Shown: positions 28,014 to 37,551, counted from the stretch's first letter. The stretch: 64,000 nucleotides of DNA from Patulibacter brassicae (GCF_033949425.1 NZ_JAXAVX010000003.1:248001-312000), one strand, 5' to 3'. The notes: generated from the sequence alone by a model not told the origin. Translations and numbers: made by a program.

Positions 28014-28700
28014 ATGCGGGTGCTGGTCGTCGAGGACGAGCCGTACATGGCGGAGGCGATCCGCGACGGCCTGCGCCTCGCGGCGATCGCCGCGGACGTC
28101 GCGGGAGACGGCGAGGCCGCGCTGCGGCTCCTGCACGTCAACGACTACGACATCGCCGTCCTGGACCGCGACGTGCCCCCGCCGACCGGCGACGAGATCG
28201 CCGCGCGGATCGTCGCGTCCGGCAGCGGGATGCCGATCCTCATGCTGACGGCGGCCGACCGGCTCGACGACAAGGCGTCGGGCTTCGAGCTCGGCGCCGA
28301 CGACTACCTGACCAAGCCGTTCGAGCTGCAGGAGCTCGTCCTGCGGCTCCGCGCGCTGGACCGCCGTCGGGCCCACCACCGGCCGCCGGTGCGCGAGATC
28401 GCCGGCCTGCGCCTGGACCCGTTCCGGCGCGAGGTCTACCGCGACGGCCGCTACGTCGCCCTGACGCGCAAGCAGTTCGCCGTGCTCGAGGTCCTCGTCG
28501 CGGCGGAGGGTGGCGTCGTGAGCGCGGAGGAGCTGCTGCACCGCGCGTGGGACGAGCACGCCGACCCGTTCACGAACGCCGTGCGGATCACCGTCTCGGC
28601 GCTGCGCAAGCGGCTCGGGGAGCCGTGGGTCATCGCCACCGTCGCGGGCGTCGGGTACCGGATCGATCCGGACGCGCGTCGCGCGGAGGCCGGCGCGTGA
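28014..28700 (+). CDS. OmpR/PhoB-family response regulator
   Basis: 228 residues. Receiver domain with VVEDEP, phosphoacceptor Asp51 (AVLDRDVPPPTGDE), Thr79 and Lys101 (YLTKPF); then a winged-helix Trans_reg_C domain (about 130-220) ending VRITVSALRKRLG and VAGVGYRID. It is translationally coupled to the histidine kinase (GTGA overlap). Divergent placement makes the M15/lipoprotein/MacAB operon the likely target. Confidence 0.95.
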   Translation: MRVLVVEDEPYMAEAIRDGLRLAAIAADVAGDGEAALRLLHVNDYDIAVLDRDVPPPTGDEIAARIVASGSGMPILMLTAADRLDDKASGFELGADDYLTKPFELQELVLRLRALDRRRAHHRPPVREIAGLRLDPFRREVYRDGRYVALTRKQFAVLEVLVAAEGGVVSAEELLHRAWDEHADPFTNAVRITVSALRKRLGEPWVIATVAGVGYRIDPDARRAEAGA

Positions 28701-29809
28701 CGCGTGCGCCCGGGCTGAGCGTCCGGTGGAAGCTCACCTTGAGCTACGCGGGCTTCCTCATGCTCGCCGGGGCGCTGCTGCTGGCGGTCGTGTGGGTCTT
28801 CCTCCTGCGGTACGTCCCCGACATCGCCGACCGGCGGATGCCCCCCGGTCGCTCGGTCCTCATCACGGGACCGACCCGTTCGGACCTGCTCGACGCGTTC
28901 GTGCCGAAGGCCGCCATCGCGCTGGGCGCGCTGCTCGTCTTCGGCCTCGTGGGCGGGTGGATCCTCGCCGGCCAGATGCTCCGGCCGCTGGCGCGGATCA
29001 CGAGCGCCACCCGCGTCGCCGCGGGTGGATCGCTCGCCCACCGGATCCGCCTCAAGGGCCGTCAGGACGAGTTCCGCGAGCTCGCCGACGCCTTCGACGC
29101 GATGCTCGCGCGGCTCGAGGCGCACGTCGCCGAGCAGCAGCGGTTCGCCGCCAACGCGTCGCACGAGCTGCGCACGCCGCTGGCCATCACGCAGACGCTG
29201 CTCGACGTCGCGCGCAGCGATCCCGCGCTCCACGACGCCGAGCTCGTCGAGCGGCTCCACGTCGTGAACGCCCGCGCGATCGAGCTGACCGAGGCGCTGC
29301 TCCTGCTCAGCCGCGCCGATCAGCGGTCGTTCGTCCGCGAGCCCGTCGACCTGTCGCTGCTCGCGGAGGAGGCGGTCGAGACGCTGCTGCCGCTCGCCGA
29401 GCGCCACGGCGTCGCCCTCGAGGCCACCGGCGACGCGACCCCGGTCCGCGGCTCGCCCGCCCTGCTGCTGCAGGTCGCCGCGAACCTCGTCCACAACGCG
29501 ATCGTCCACAACCTGCCCCACGGCGGTCGCGCATGGGTGACCACCGCCGCGACCGGGGAGCGGGCGACGCTCACGGTCGAGAGCACGGGCGAGCCGCTCG
29601 CGCCGGAGCTCGTCGCGACGCTCGGTGAGCCCTTCGTGCGGCGCACGAGCCGGGTCCGCGGCGGTGCGCACGCGGGCGTCGGCCTGGGCCTGGCGATCGT
29701 CCGCAGCATCACCGAGGCGCACGACGGCCGGCTCGTGCTCGCCGCCCGGCCCGGCGGGGGCTTCCGCGCCACCGTCGAGCTGCCCGTCGACGGGGGTCCC
29801 GGTCGCTGA
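28697..29809 (+). CDS. Sensor histidine kinase (HAMP-HisKA-HATPase)
   Basis: 370 residues from GTG. TM1 about 13-38, a very short extracytoplasmic loop (about 39-70), TM2 about 72-95, HAMP about 95-147, HisKA with FAANASHELRTPLAIT (His156), HATPase with N-box LQVAANLVHNAIVHN and GVGLGLAIVRSITEAHDG. The short loop suggests intramembrane sensing or sensing through a partner, as in kinases that watch antibiotic transporters. Partner of the regulator just upstream. Confidence 0.93.
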   Translation: MTRAPGLSVRWKLTLSYAGFLMLAGALLLAVVWVFLLRYVPDIADRRMPPGRSVLITGPTRSDLLDAFVPKAAIALGALLVFGLVGGWILAGQMLRPLARITSATRVAAGGSLAHRIRLKGRQDEFRELADAFDAMLARLEAHVAEQQRFAANASHELRTPLAITQTLLDVARSDPALHDAELVERLHVVNARAIELTEALLLLSRADQRSFVREPVDLSLLAEEAVETLLPLAERHGVALEATGDATPVRGSPALLLQVAANLVHNAIVHNLPHGGRAWVTTAATGERATLTVESTGEPLAPELVATLGEPFVRRTSRVRGGAHAGVGLGLAIVRSITEAHDGRLVLAARPGGGFRATVELPVDGGPGR

Positions 29810-29856
29810 TCGGGGTCCGGCCCCGGCGGGACGGCGGACGCGCGGCAGGGCGACGG

Positions 29857-31893
29857 TCAGAACATGCCGCCCGGCACCAGCGACGGGGTGACCGTCAGCT
29901 GGCCCATCGCCTGGCGGCGCGTGCCCCAGGCGCTCAGCGGGTGCGGCAGGACGAGCGTGCGCGACGCCCGCTGCGGGATCCGCGCGGCTTCCCGGCCCGG
30001 CAGGCGCATCCGCCAGATCGCGTAGCGGCGGTTGGCGACCACCGGCCGGCCCGCGGCCCACCGCGGAGCCGGCAGCGGCCGGTCGCTCGCGAGGTCCCGG
30101 CGCAGGCCGAGCACGAAGTCGGCCCGCTGCCCGCGCGGCGGCACGGAGTACGTCGTGTCGCTCGAGACGGGGTCGGTCGCCGCGAGCGGGTGGTTCGCGG
30201 CGAGGAAGAGCGTCGCCCAGAGCTGGAAGCCCGAGGCCGGGAGGTCGACGAGGATCGACGCGCCGCGCGGCAGCCGGTCGCTCCAGGTGCCGATCTGCTG
30301 CAGGTCGCCCGTGGCGTTGACCTCCGACCGCGACAGCTGCTCGCGCGCCGCACCCACGGCCGGGACCGCCCACGCGACGAGGACGACCGCCCCGAGGGCC
30401 ATCCAGGCCGGACGCCGCGTCCGCAGCGCCGCCAAGGCGCCGCCGAGGGCCAGCGGCAGGAGCAGCAGGGCCGTGAACGTCACGTGCTTGTAGTCGGCGT
30501 AGGCGGCCGTCGGGCGGTCCCGCAGCAGCTGGTCGACGGCGAGCAGCGCGACGGCGACGCCGGCCCAGGCCAGCGCGTGGCGGCGTCCGACGGCCCGCCA
30601 GACCGCCCCGACCGCGACCACGGCGACGAGCACCGGCAGCCACAGCCAGTCGCGATCGATGCCGTAGGCCGCCGCGTGGGGCGCGAACGTGTTGACGTCC
30701 CCCTGCCAGAACGTCTGGCTCCCGTCGAGGAACTGCCCGAGGACGCCGACGATCTTCCCGATCGCCCACAGCACCGGCAGGCCGAGGACGACGAGCGCCA
30801 CCCACCACCAGCGGCGCAGCCGCCGGCGCGCGCCCTCCGGCAGGCGGGGGCGGCGCCGCGCCCCGACGGCGATCGCCGCGCCGGCGAGCGCGACGTAGGG
30901 CAGCGTCGTCGGGTAGGCGATCATCCCCAGGACGGTGAAGGCCACCGCGAGCTGCGCGGCGCGGTCGTCGTCGTCGCGCAGCCAGAGCCAGGTCATCGCG
31001 ACGGCGGCGCTCAGGAGCGTCATGCCCCAGACCTGGTTGTAGTAGGGGTGCAGCAGCGAGTAGAGCGTCGCCGCGGAGCCACCGACCGCGACGGCCACCA
31101 CGCCGCCGGCCCAGGCCGGCAGTCGCAGCGCGATCGTCGCCGCCAGGCCCGCGGTCAGCGCGAGCGTCGCGGCGAGGACGGCCACGAACGGCGTGAACAT
31201 CTGGATCGGGCCGGTCAGCGCGGCCTCGGTCGCCGCGGCGAGCGGCAGGAAGATCGGGAACCGGCCGGCCCAGGCGGGGGGCAGCTGGTCCAGTGCCGTG
31301 GCCGCGTTCACCGCCAGCGGGTGCGACTCCTGCAGGAACCAGACCACGCCGATCACCTGATGGGCGTCGGGGTTGTTGCCCGACGGCGCGAGGCCGCCGA
31401 AGTACGCCAGCGGCAGCAGCGCGAGCGCCCCGGCGGCCGCCGCGCCGGCCAGCAGCGCCAGCGACGCCGGCCAGTCGGCGGGTGCCACCGGTCGGCGGCG
31501 ATCGCGCCAGAGCAGCGCGAGCGTCAGCAGGACGAGCGCGAGCGTCGCCGGCCGCGGCCGCAGGCCGACGAGCGCCAGGACGGTCAGGGCGAGCGTGCCG
31601 CCGACGAGGCCCAGCGGCAGCACGAGGACCGGCCAGAGCCGCTCGAGCGACGGCGGCGTCCAGCGGCGAGCGAGCGGCACGCCCGGCAGGGCGACGACGA
31701 GCAGCGCCGCGACCGTCGTGCGCAGGCCGTCGCGCCACGGCAGCGCGCCGTCGAACCGCGCGCGCGCCGTGCCGAGCGCGACGAGCGCCGCGAGCGCCAG
31801 GACGGCCACGCCGATCGCGGGCCACCATGCGCGCAGCCGCGCACCGCGTCCGGCCGGCGGCGCAGGTGGGGACGCGTCGGCCACGGCGTGCAC
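29857..31893 (-). CDS. Large polytopic membrane protein, glycosyltransferase-like (unrecognised)
   Basis: 678 residues from the GTG at 31893; the frame is open for 50 more codons upstream without hydrophobic family-like sequence. About 12-14 TM segments cover residues 15-540, with an extracytoplasmic C-terminal domain of about 135 residues (STRWSDRLP-like, TYSVPPRGQRADFVL). The first large loop, SGNNPDAHQVIGVVWFLQESHPL, resembles the acidic loop of GT-C lipid-sugar-dependent transferases, but I cannot assign a family. It is single, between the kinase gene and the inverted-repeat element. Confidence 0.6.
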   Translation of the reverse strand: MHAVADASPPAPPAGRGARLRAWWPAIGVAVLALAALVALGTARARFDGALPWRDGLRTTVAALLVVALPGVPLARRWTPPSLERLWPVLVLPLGLVGGTLALTVLALVGLRPRPATLALVLLTLALLWRDRRRPVAPADWPASLALLAGAAAAGALALLPLAYFGGLAPSGNNPDAHQVIGVVWFLQESHPLAVNAATALDQLPPAWAGRFPIFLPLAAATEAALTGPIQMFTPFVAVLAATLALTAGLAATIALRLPAWAGGVVAVAVGGSAATLYSLLHPYYNQVWGMTLLSAAVAMTWLWLRDDDDRAAQLAVAFTVLGMIAYPTTLPYVALAGAAIAVGARRRPRLPEGARRRLRRWWWVALVVLGLPVLWAIGKIVGVLGQFLDGSQTFWQGDVNTFAPHAAAYGIDRDWLWLPVLVAVVAVGAVWRAVGRRHALAWAGVAVALLAVDQLLRDRPTAAYADYKHVTFTALLLLPLALGGALAALRTRRPAWMALGAVVLVAWAVPAVGAAREQLSRSEVNATGDLQQIGTWSDRLPRGASILVDLPASGFQLWATLFLAANHPLAATDPVSSDTTYSVPPRGQRADFVLGLRRDLASDRPLPAPRWAAGRPVVANRRYAIWRMRLPGREAARIPQRASRTLVLPHPLSAWGTRRQAMGQLTVTPSLVPGGMF

Positions 31894-32000
31894 GACGGTC
31901 AGGGTACGGCCCCACGGGGCTCGCGGGACGCACGGGCCGGACCACCCGCGCGAGGCCGTGGGGCTCCGCGCGGGTGGCTCGGTCCTGCCAGGGAGCCTCA

Positions 32001-32156
32001 GGACCTCTCTCGGTTTCACGCGGTCCGTGGCGGCCGGCGACACATCGGATCTCGCCCCGAACGCCCTCCGTCAGGTCCCGACCTGGCTCTCGGGCGTCCA
32101 GGACGACCTCCTCGGTCGCCGACCACCACGACTCCACCTGAAACCGAGAGAGGTCC
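32001..32156. mobile_element. 156-bp MITE-like element with 18-bp terminal inverted repeats
   Basis: GGACCTCTCTCGGTTTCA at 32001-32018 is repeated as a perfect inverse complement at 32139-32156. The 120-bp interior carries a CAGGTC-CC-GACCTG palindrome (32072-32085) and no gene. A TCA triplet flanks each end (31998-32000 and 32157-32159), like a 3-bp target duplication; the right one is also the stop codon (TGA) of the CopC-CopD fusion. Alternative: a long-range transcript-end stem between two same-strand genes. Confidence 0.5.
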
Positions 32157-35090
32157 TCAGCCGGTCGGGTACTGCTGACCGGGCGAGACCGGCGGTGCCG
32201 GCGCCGGGCTCGACTCGAATCCCTGGATCTGCGGGCCGTAGGACCGGCCCTGCAGCGGGGACCAGGCACCGTCGACGAAGAACCGCCCCGCGAACGACGA
32301 CCCGCCGGCCTGCTGCGGGATGAGGTTCTGCGGCAGGAACGTCGCCTGGACGAGCTGGAACAACGGGGCCCCCGCGGAGCGCGCGTCCGCGCGCCACGGG
32401 ACGACGAGGGCGTCGGTGAACCGCTTGGGCCGGCGCAGGCGCGCCTCGACGTCGCCGGCGTCGCTGCCGTCGGCGAGCCCCTCGGTGAGCGCGAGGCCCG
32501 CGACGTAGCCGCGCAGGCCGGCGATCGACGGTCGCTCGCCGGGCAGCAGCAGGCCGACGATGTTCGCGTAGGCCTCGGCGTCGCGCGACCCGAGCTGGAC
32601 CTCGGAGAACGGCGCGATCGCGCCCTCCCGGCCGAGCGACCCGCTGTCGACGATGAACCGCTCGTCGAGCAGCGTCGACGGCGCGACGATGAGGTTGTTC
32701 GCGAACTGCGGGCGGTCGTCCCCGAGCCGTCGCAGGGCGGGGGCGAGATCGGCCGCGTCGCCGTCGAGGACCGAGACGAGCTGGTTGCGGGCGTCGATCG
32801 CCCGGGCCAGGTCGTCCTGGTCGGCGACGGTCGATCCGGGCAGGACGCGGACGCGGATCCGGGACCCGCGCACGCCCTCCTGCAGGCCCGCGAGCCGCGC
32901 GCGGCTCGCCGCCGTCGGTCGGGCCGGGGCGACGTACGTGATCACGAGCGGGGCGCCCGGACGCGACGTCGGGCCCTGCTCGGCGACGAACTTCGCCATC
33001 CCGATGCCCTCGCTGCGCGGGTCGCCCGCGGTGCGGAAGATCCGCTTGCCCTCGACGATCGGCGTCCCGGGCTCGCCGACGACCGCCGGCAGGTCGCCCG
33101 CGGCCCGCAGCGCGCCCCCGGAGCCCGCGCCGCACGGCGACAGCAGCGCGATCGCGCCGTCGTCCCGCGCCTCCCGGACGATCTCGGCGGCGCGCTCGGG
33201 CGAGCCGCCGTCGTCGACGGTCCGCAGGACGACCTTGCGGTGCCCGTCGATGCCGCCGCGCGCGTTCAGCCGGCCGATCGCCAGCGACGCGCCCTGCGCG
33301 TGCGCCCGGCAGGTGCGGTTGCCCGCGCCGGAGAGGTCGGCCGTCTGGACGACCGTCCGCGGGGCCGGGCCGCCGTCGCGCACGTCCCCGATCGCGAGCG
33401 CGACCGGGGTCGCCTCGTCCTCGTCGCCGACGGTGAGGTACGCGAACCACGCGCCGGAGGCGGGCAGGCGCACGGGCGCCGACCACGTGCCGCCCGCGCC
33501 CCGCGTGAGCGTCGCCCGGATCTCGCCCTTCGCGCACGCACAGCGCAGGCGCGCGGTGATCCGCTTCGGCGCACGGGCCGCGGTGCCCTCCTTGAGGGTC
33601 GCGGGCAGGACCGCCAGGACGTTGGCGCCCGGCTCGGCCGGCGCGACGGTGACGCGCGCGAGCGCGCCGCCGGTGGCGAAGGTCGCCAGCGCCGGTCCGC
33701 CGAGGATGTTGCCCTGCTGCGCGGCCGTCGGCTGCCCGCGGCCGGGCACGAGGCCCGCGATCACGGCGGCGAGGGCGAGGATGGCCACCGCCCCGAGCGC
33801 CTCGACGCGGAGGATCCGGCGGGGCGCGTCGGACGCCGCGTCCGGAGCGTCGGCGCGGAGCTTCCGCGTGACGCGCCACCCGAGGGCGACGGTGGCGAGC
33901 GCCAGGAGGACCTTCACCGCGAGGATCCGGCCGTAGTCGCTCCAGCGCAGCGCGTACCACCCGTCGAGCTCGCGCAGGGCGGCGACGACGCCGGAGACCG
34001 ACAGCACGGCGACGGCGCCGATGGCCAGCGGGGCGTAGGCGCGGATCGCGGGCCGTCCGCCGCCGAGGAGGAGCAGCGCGAGCAGGCCGCCCGCCCAGAC
34101 CCCGGCGGCCAGCCCGTGCGCGGCGCCGACGACGGCCGCCACGAGGACGCCGCCGTCGAGGCCCTGGACGTGGCCGTCGAGGCCGTAGGCCGCCAGCGAG
34201 GCGGCACCGGCCAGGCCGAGCAGGACGTCGCTGCGATCGGTCCCGCCCACGCGGCCCGAGCGGGATCGCGCGACGAGCGCCGCCGCGCCGAGGGCCGCGG
34301 TGAGGACGAGCCGCAGGAGCGCGACCCGGCCGTTGCCGTTGCCCGTCAGCAGGGCGAACGAGGGGTCGCCGACACCGGCGGTGGCGAGCACCGCCACGGC
34401 CTCGGCGGCCCCGAAGAGGGAGAGGGCGAGGGCGACGACCGCGATCCGCTGCCAGCGGCGGTGCTCGCGGTCGCGATCGGCGGCCGAGCGGTCCAGCCGG
34501 CGGGTCCGGCGGCGCAGCAGGACGCCGCCGAGCAGCGTCGCGGCGCCGAGCAGGCCGAGCCAGCGCACCGCGAGCTCGAACCAGCCCTCGTTCTGGACGT
34601 CCTCGGAGCCGCGGGCCCCGAGGCCGGTGGAGCTGCCGCCCGCGAGGCGCTCGGCCCCCGGCGGCGGGGCGCCGTTCTTGCCGGACACGCCGAAGCGGAA
34701 GCTGCCGCTCGTCGTGTGCCCGTCGGCGCCGAGGGCGACCCAGCGCACGTCGTAGACGGCGGAGCGCAGCCCGGCCGGCAGCGGCGCGGAGAGGACGGTG
34801 CCCTTCTCCAGCCGCGGCCGCCCGGAGGCGATGCGCGCGCCGCGGGGCCCGCGGACCTCGATCGAGGATCCGCGGGCGATGACCTTCTCGGTGAACGCGA
34901 GCCGCACCGCGGCGGGCGGCCGCTCGCTGGAGAGCCCGCCCAGCGGGGCGGACTGCACCAGCGACGGATGCGCCGACGCCGTTGCCGGGAGCAGCAACGC
35001 GAGGGTGAGGAGCGCCAGGACGGCCGCGGCCGCGGTGGAGGACCACCGCGGCCGCGTCTCGCCGAGCGCCCGGGGGCGGCTCGTGCTCAT
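32157..35090 (-). CDS. CopC-CopD fusion with C-terminal periplasmic-binding-protein domain
   Basis: 977 residues. The signal peptide ends ATASA-H, so His41 becomes the N-terminal residue of the mature protein, as in Cu(II)-binding CopC; the other expected ligands Asp123 and His125 are in GADGHTTSGSF. A CopD-like membrane region of about eight TM segments follows (about 170-460), then a beta-rich domain (about 475-585). Residues about 600-960 resemble a type-1 (Leu/Ile/Val-BP-like) solute-binding domain: LNARGGIDGHRKVVLRTVDD, IVREARDDGAIALLSPCG. CopC-CopD fusions are known; the added binding domain is unusual. It starts 10 nt after the upstream gene, so they are co-transcribed. Copper handling is well supported; the ligand of the last domain is unknown. 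Confidence 0.8.
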   Translation of the reverse strand: MSTSRPRALGETRPRWSSTAAAAVLALLTLALLLPATASAHPSLVQSAPLGGLSSERPPAAVRLAFTEKVIARGSSIEVRGPRGARIASGRPRLEKGTVLSAPLPAGLRSAVYDVRWVALGADGHTTSGSFRFGVSGKNGAPPPGAERLAGGSSTGLGARGSEDVQNEGWFELAVRWLGLLGAATLLGGVLLRRRTRRLDRSAADRDREHRRWQRIAVVALALSLFGAAEAVAVLATAGVGDPSFALLTGNGNGRVALLRLVLTAALGAAALVARSRSGRVGGTDRSDVLLGLAGAASLAAYGLDGHVQGLDGGVLVAAVVGAAHGLAAGVWAGGLLALLLLGGGRPAIRAYAPLAIGAVAVLSVSGVVAALRELDGWYALRWSDYGRILAVKVLLALATVALGWRVTRKLRADAPDAASDAPRRILRVEALGAVAILALAAVIAGLVPGRGQPTAAQQGNILGGPALATFATGGALARVTVAPAEPGANVLAVLPATLKEGTAARAPKRITARLRCACAKGEIRATLTRGAGGTWSAPVRLPASGAWFAYLTVGDEDEATPVALAIGDVRDGGPAPRTVVQTADLSGAGNRTCRAHAQGASLAIGRLNARGGIDGHRKVVLRTVDDGGSPERAAEIVREARDDGAIALLSPCGAGSGGALRAAGDLPAVVGEPGTPIVEGKRIFRTAGDPRSEGIGMAKFVAEQGPTSRPGAPLVITYVAPARPTAASRARLAGLQEGVRGSRIRVRVLPGSTVADQDDLARAIDARNQLVSVLDGDAADLAPALRRLGDDRPQFANNLIVAPSTLLDERFIVDSGSLGREGAIAPFSEVQLGSRDAEAYANIVGLLLPGERPSIAGLRGYVAGLALTEGLADGSDAGDVEARLRRPKRFTDALVVPWRADARSAGAPLFQLVQATFLPQNLIPQQAGGSSFAGRFFVDGAWSPLQGRSYGPQIQGFESSPAPAPPVSPGQQYPTG

Positions 35091-35100
35091 GCGTCGGGCC

Positions 35101-37551
35101 TCAGCGCACCGTCAGGCGGTGCGCCACGCGCTTCCCGTCGGGGCCCTTGCCGGCCGCGGTGAACGTCGCGCGAGCGCGGGACGTCCAGCCCTTGCCGGTG
35201 GCACGGGTCACGGTGACCGTGACCGTCTTGCCGGCCTTGATCGTGCGCGCCTTCGAGCGGGCGACGACCTTGCCACCGCGGACGACCTGGATCCGGACGC
35301 CGGTGGCGTTCGCCCCGGAGACCTTCACGCGGACCTTCGCGGTGCGCTTGCGCTTCAGGGTGCGCAGGGCCGTCTTCTGCCCCGTCACCTTGATCTTCGC
35401 CTTGACCGCGGCCGGCGCGGCGTCGGGCAGGATCGGCAGCGGCGCCTCGTTCTTCTTCGAGATGCCGGGCGGCGTCACCCACAGCATGGAGTGCGGCTTG
35501 TAGAAGCCCGCGTCCGGGGACCCCGGCCAGTTGCGCCGGTTGAAGTTGATGCCCAGGGCACCGGTCTTCTCGTCCCGGAAGTCCTCGTCGTAGGACAGCT
35601 TGCCGTCCTTGTCGATGTCGACGAGGTAGTACCGGTGGTCACCGTCGACGCCGGTCCGCGACACGAAGTAGTTCGAGAACACGAGCCGGGTCGGGTAGCC
35701 GTCCGGGGTGTAGCTGTGGTTGTCCAGCGCCGCCCAGTGCGGGCCGCCGGTCGTGTTGTCGTGGACCTCGAGCGCGTTGATGAACCGCGGGCAGTCCACG
35801 AGCGTCTCGCCCTTGGCGAGCTTGTGCACCGCCTGGATCGCCGTCAGGTCCTTCTTGCCGTCGCCGTTCGTGTCGATCCCGTTCGTCAGGTCGCACTCGA
35901 CCTTGCCGTCCTGGGCCGACTTGATCAGCGGCTCGATGTCGAGGTTGTAGATCTGCTTCGTCGCGCCGCGATCGAAGTAGTTGTCCGAGCCCGGGTTGCG
36001 GCCCTGGACGGAGCGGAAGAACCACTTGTTGTTCCGCGAGACCTGGTGCCAGGCACCACCGGCGCAGTCGCCGGGCTGGTCGAGGAACTTGCTCGCGTCG
36101 CCGTCGGAGCTGCTCTTGGAGAGCAGGTTCGACAGGCCGTCGTCCCACACCTGGATCCACTGCTTGGACGAGTCGCCCTTGAGCTTCGTGATGTCCGGCG
36201 TGAAGAAGATGCCGCCGCCGCACATCGAGCCGGCGAAGGCGCCCTTCGACTCGAGCGTCGAGGGGTACGCGGGGGTCACGGGCCAGGTCTTGGCGTTCTC
36301 CATGATCCCGTAGTTCTCGTGCGCCCGCTGGGCCGGCTCGCGCCACCCCTTCGGGACGTGGCCGACCGACTTGAGCTTCGGCGCGCCCGGGTTCGAGATG
36401 TCCCAGGTGCGGATCGTCGGGCGGAAGGCGTACTTGCTGACCGTCTTGACCGGATCGAGGACGATCTCGCGCGGCTCGGCGTAGTCAGAGGTCACGACCG
36501 TCTTGAGGTCGGCCCGGACCTGGATGCCGTGCGGGTTGGCGCACGTGCCGAGCGGCCGGCCCTCGGCGCCCGAGCAGGGCTCCGGGACGCCGCCCTCGTT
36601 CTTGCCGAGGCCACCGGCCGCGAGGATGTATCCGCCCGGGACGACGTTCTCGACGGTGAGGCCGAGGTTCTTGTTCGGCTTGAAGACGGCGAGCGCGCCC
36701 GGCGAGCCGCCGAAGTTCGCGATCGGACCGCCCATGTAGGTGCCGATGAAGCGCCCGTCGCCGACCGCGTCGTACGCGTCCGGGATCGAGTAGCCGACGC
36801 CCGTGAGCGGGATCTGGTTCTTCAGCTTGACGTTCGGGATGTCCGAGACGTCGAGGACGTGCGTGGTGGACACGAAGAGCGCGCCGGCGATGACCGGGTC
36901 CCCGTCCTCCCACTCGTACTGCATGTGGTGCGGCTCGTTCTCGACGCCCCACGGCAGCGGCAGCTGGACGAAGTTCACGACCTTGGAGTAGTCGGGGTTC
37001 TCCGTGCCGTCGACGTTGCGCTTGCGCACGTCGATGACCTGCCAGCCGTCGAGGCCGGGGAGGAACTGCGGCCCGAGCATCTCGAGCAGGCCCTGCGGGT
37101 TGATCGTCAGGTTCTGGACGAGCTTCGAGATGACGTCGGCGTTGATGTCCGCGACGTTCTGCTTGCCGGACCAGACGAGGTTGTACTCCGGCTTCGCCGT
37201 GGGATCCGGGTAGAGCTTCTTCGCCTCGGCGATCTTCGCCGCGCGATCGGGGCCGGAGGCCTTCTCGGCCTCGGCGTAGGCGGCCTTGTAGCGGGCGACC
37301 GCGGCCGTCCACTCGGCCTTGGCCTTGTCGCGCCGCTCGATCGCGCCGGGGATCGTGTTGTTGTCGACGGTGCCGAGCTTCAGGCCGCGGCTGAGCGTGT
37401 TCGACAGCCACTCGGCGCTGATCACCGCGTCGTTGTCCCCGGCCGTGGCCGAGGAGGTGGCGAGCGCCGTCCCGCCGCCCAGCGCGACGAGCGCGGCGAG
37501 CGCCGCGACCGCGCGGCGCTTGCGGGGGAGCGCCCTTCGGATTGGGTTCAT
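35101..37551 (-). CDS. Secreted beta-propeller-like protein, selenium-binding/methanethiol oxidase-like
   Basis: 816 residues from the ATG at 37551, with AGGAG upstream on the minus strand and a signal peptide ending near ATSSATA. The central part (about 60-680) has repeats in the style of the SBP56/SELENBP1 family: ENEPHHMQYEW, IPDAYDAVGDGRFIGTYMGG, NPHGIQVRADLKTVVTSDY, TWDISNPGAPKL, and several conserved His (RAHENYG, GPHWAALDNHSY). Two Ca-binding-type loops, DTNGDGKKD and DIDKDGKLSYDED, are visible. The last 90 residues form an Ig-like domain. In Hyphomicrobium the family member MtoX is a copper-dependent methanethiol oxidase. Family assignment is by motif memory only, and it is longer than typical SBP56 proteins (about 460 residues). 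Confidence 0.5.
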   Translation of the reverse strand: MNPIRRALPRKRRAVAALAALVALGGGTALATSSATAGDNDAVISAEWLSNTLSRGLKLGTVDNNTIPGAIERRDKAKAEWTAAVARYKAAYAEAEKASGPDRAAKIAEAKKLYPDPTAKPEYNLVWSGKQNVADINADVISKLVQNLTINPQGLLEMLGPQFLPGLDGWQVIDVRKRNVDGTENPDYSKVVNFVQLPLPWGVENEPHHMQYEWEDGDPVIAGALFVSTTHVLDVSDIPNVKLKNQIPLTGVGYSIPDAYDAVGDGRFIGTYMGGPIANFGGSPGALAVFKPNKNLGLTVENVVPGGYILAAGGLGKNEGGVPEPCSGAEGRPLGTCANPHGIQVRADLKTVVTSDYAEPREIVLDPVKTVSKYAFRPTIRTWDISNPGAPKLKSVGHVPKGWREPAQRAHENYGIMENAKTWPVTPAYPSTLESKGAFAGSMCGGGIFFTPDITKLKGDSSKQWIQVWDDGLSNLLSKSSSDGDASKFLDQPGDCAGGAWHQVSRNNKWFFRSVQGRNPGSDNYFDRGATKQIYNLDIEPLIKSAQDGKVECDLTNGIDTNGDGKKDLTAIQAVHKLAKGETLVDCPRFINALEVHDNTTGGPHWAALDNHSYTPDGYPTRLVFSNYFVSRTGVDGDHRYYLVDIDKDGKLSYDEDFRDEKTGALGINFNRRNWPGSPDAGFYKPHSMLWVTPPGISKKNEAPLPILPDAAPAAVKAKIKVTGQKTALRTLKRKRTAKVRVKVSGANATGVRIQVVRGGKVVARSKARTIKAGKTVTVTVTRATGKGWTSRARATFTAAGKGPDGKRVAHRLTVR

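Noticed and set aside
28451..32269. A 1272-residue open frame on the minus strand
   Set aside because: It runs antisense to the regulator and kinase and out of frame through the membrane protein; composition is Arg/Gly-rich and no domain is recognisable. Long accidental frames are expected at this GC content.
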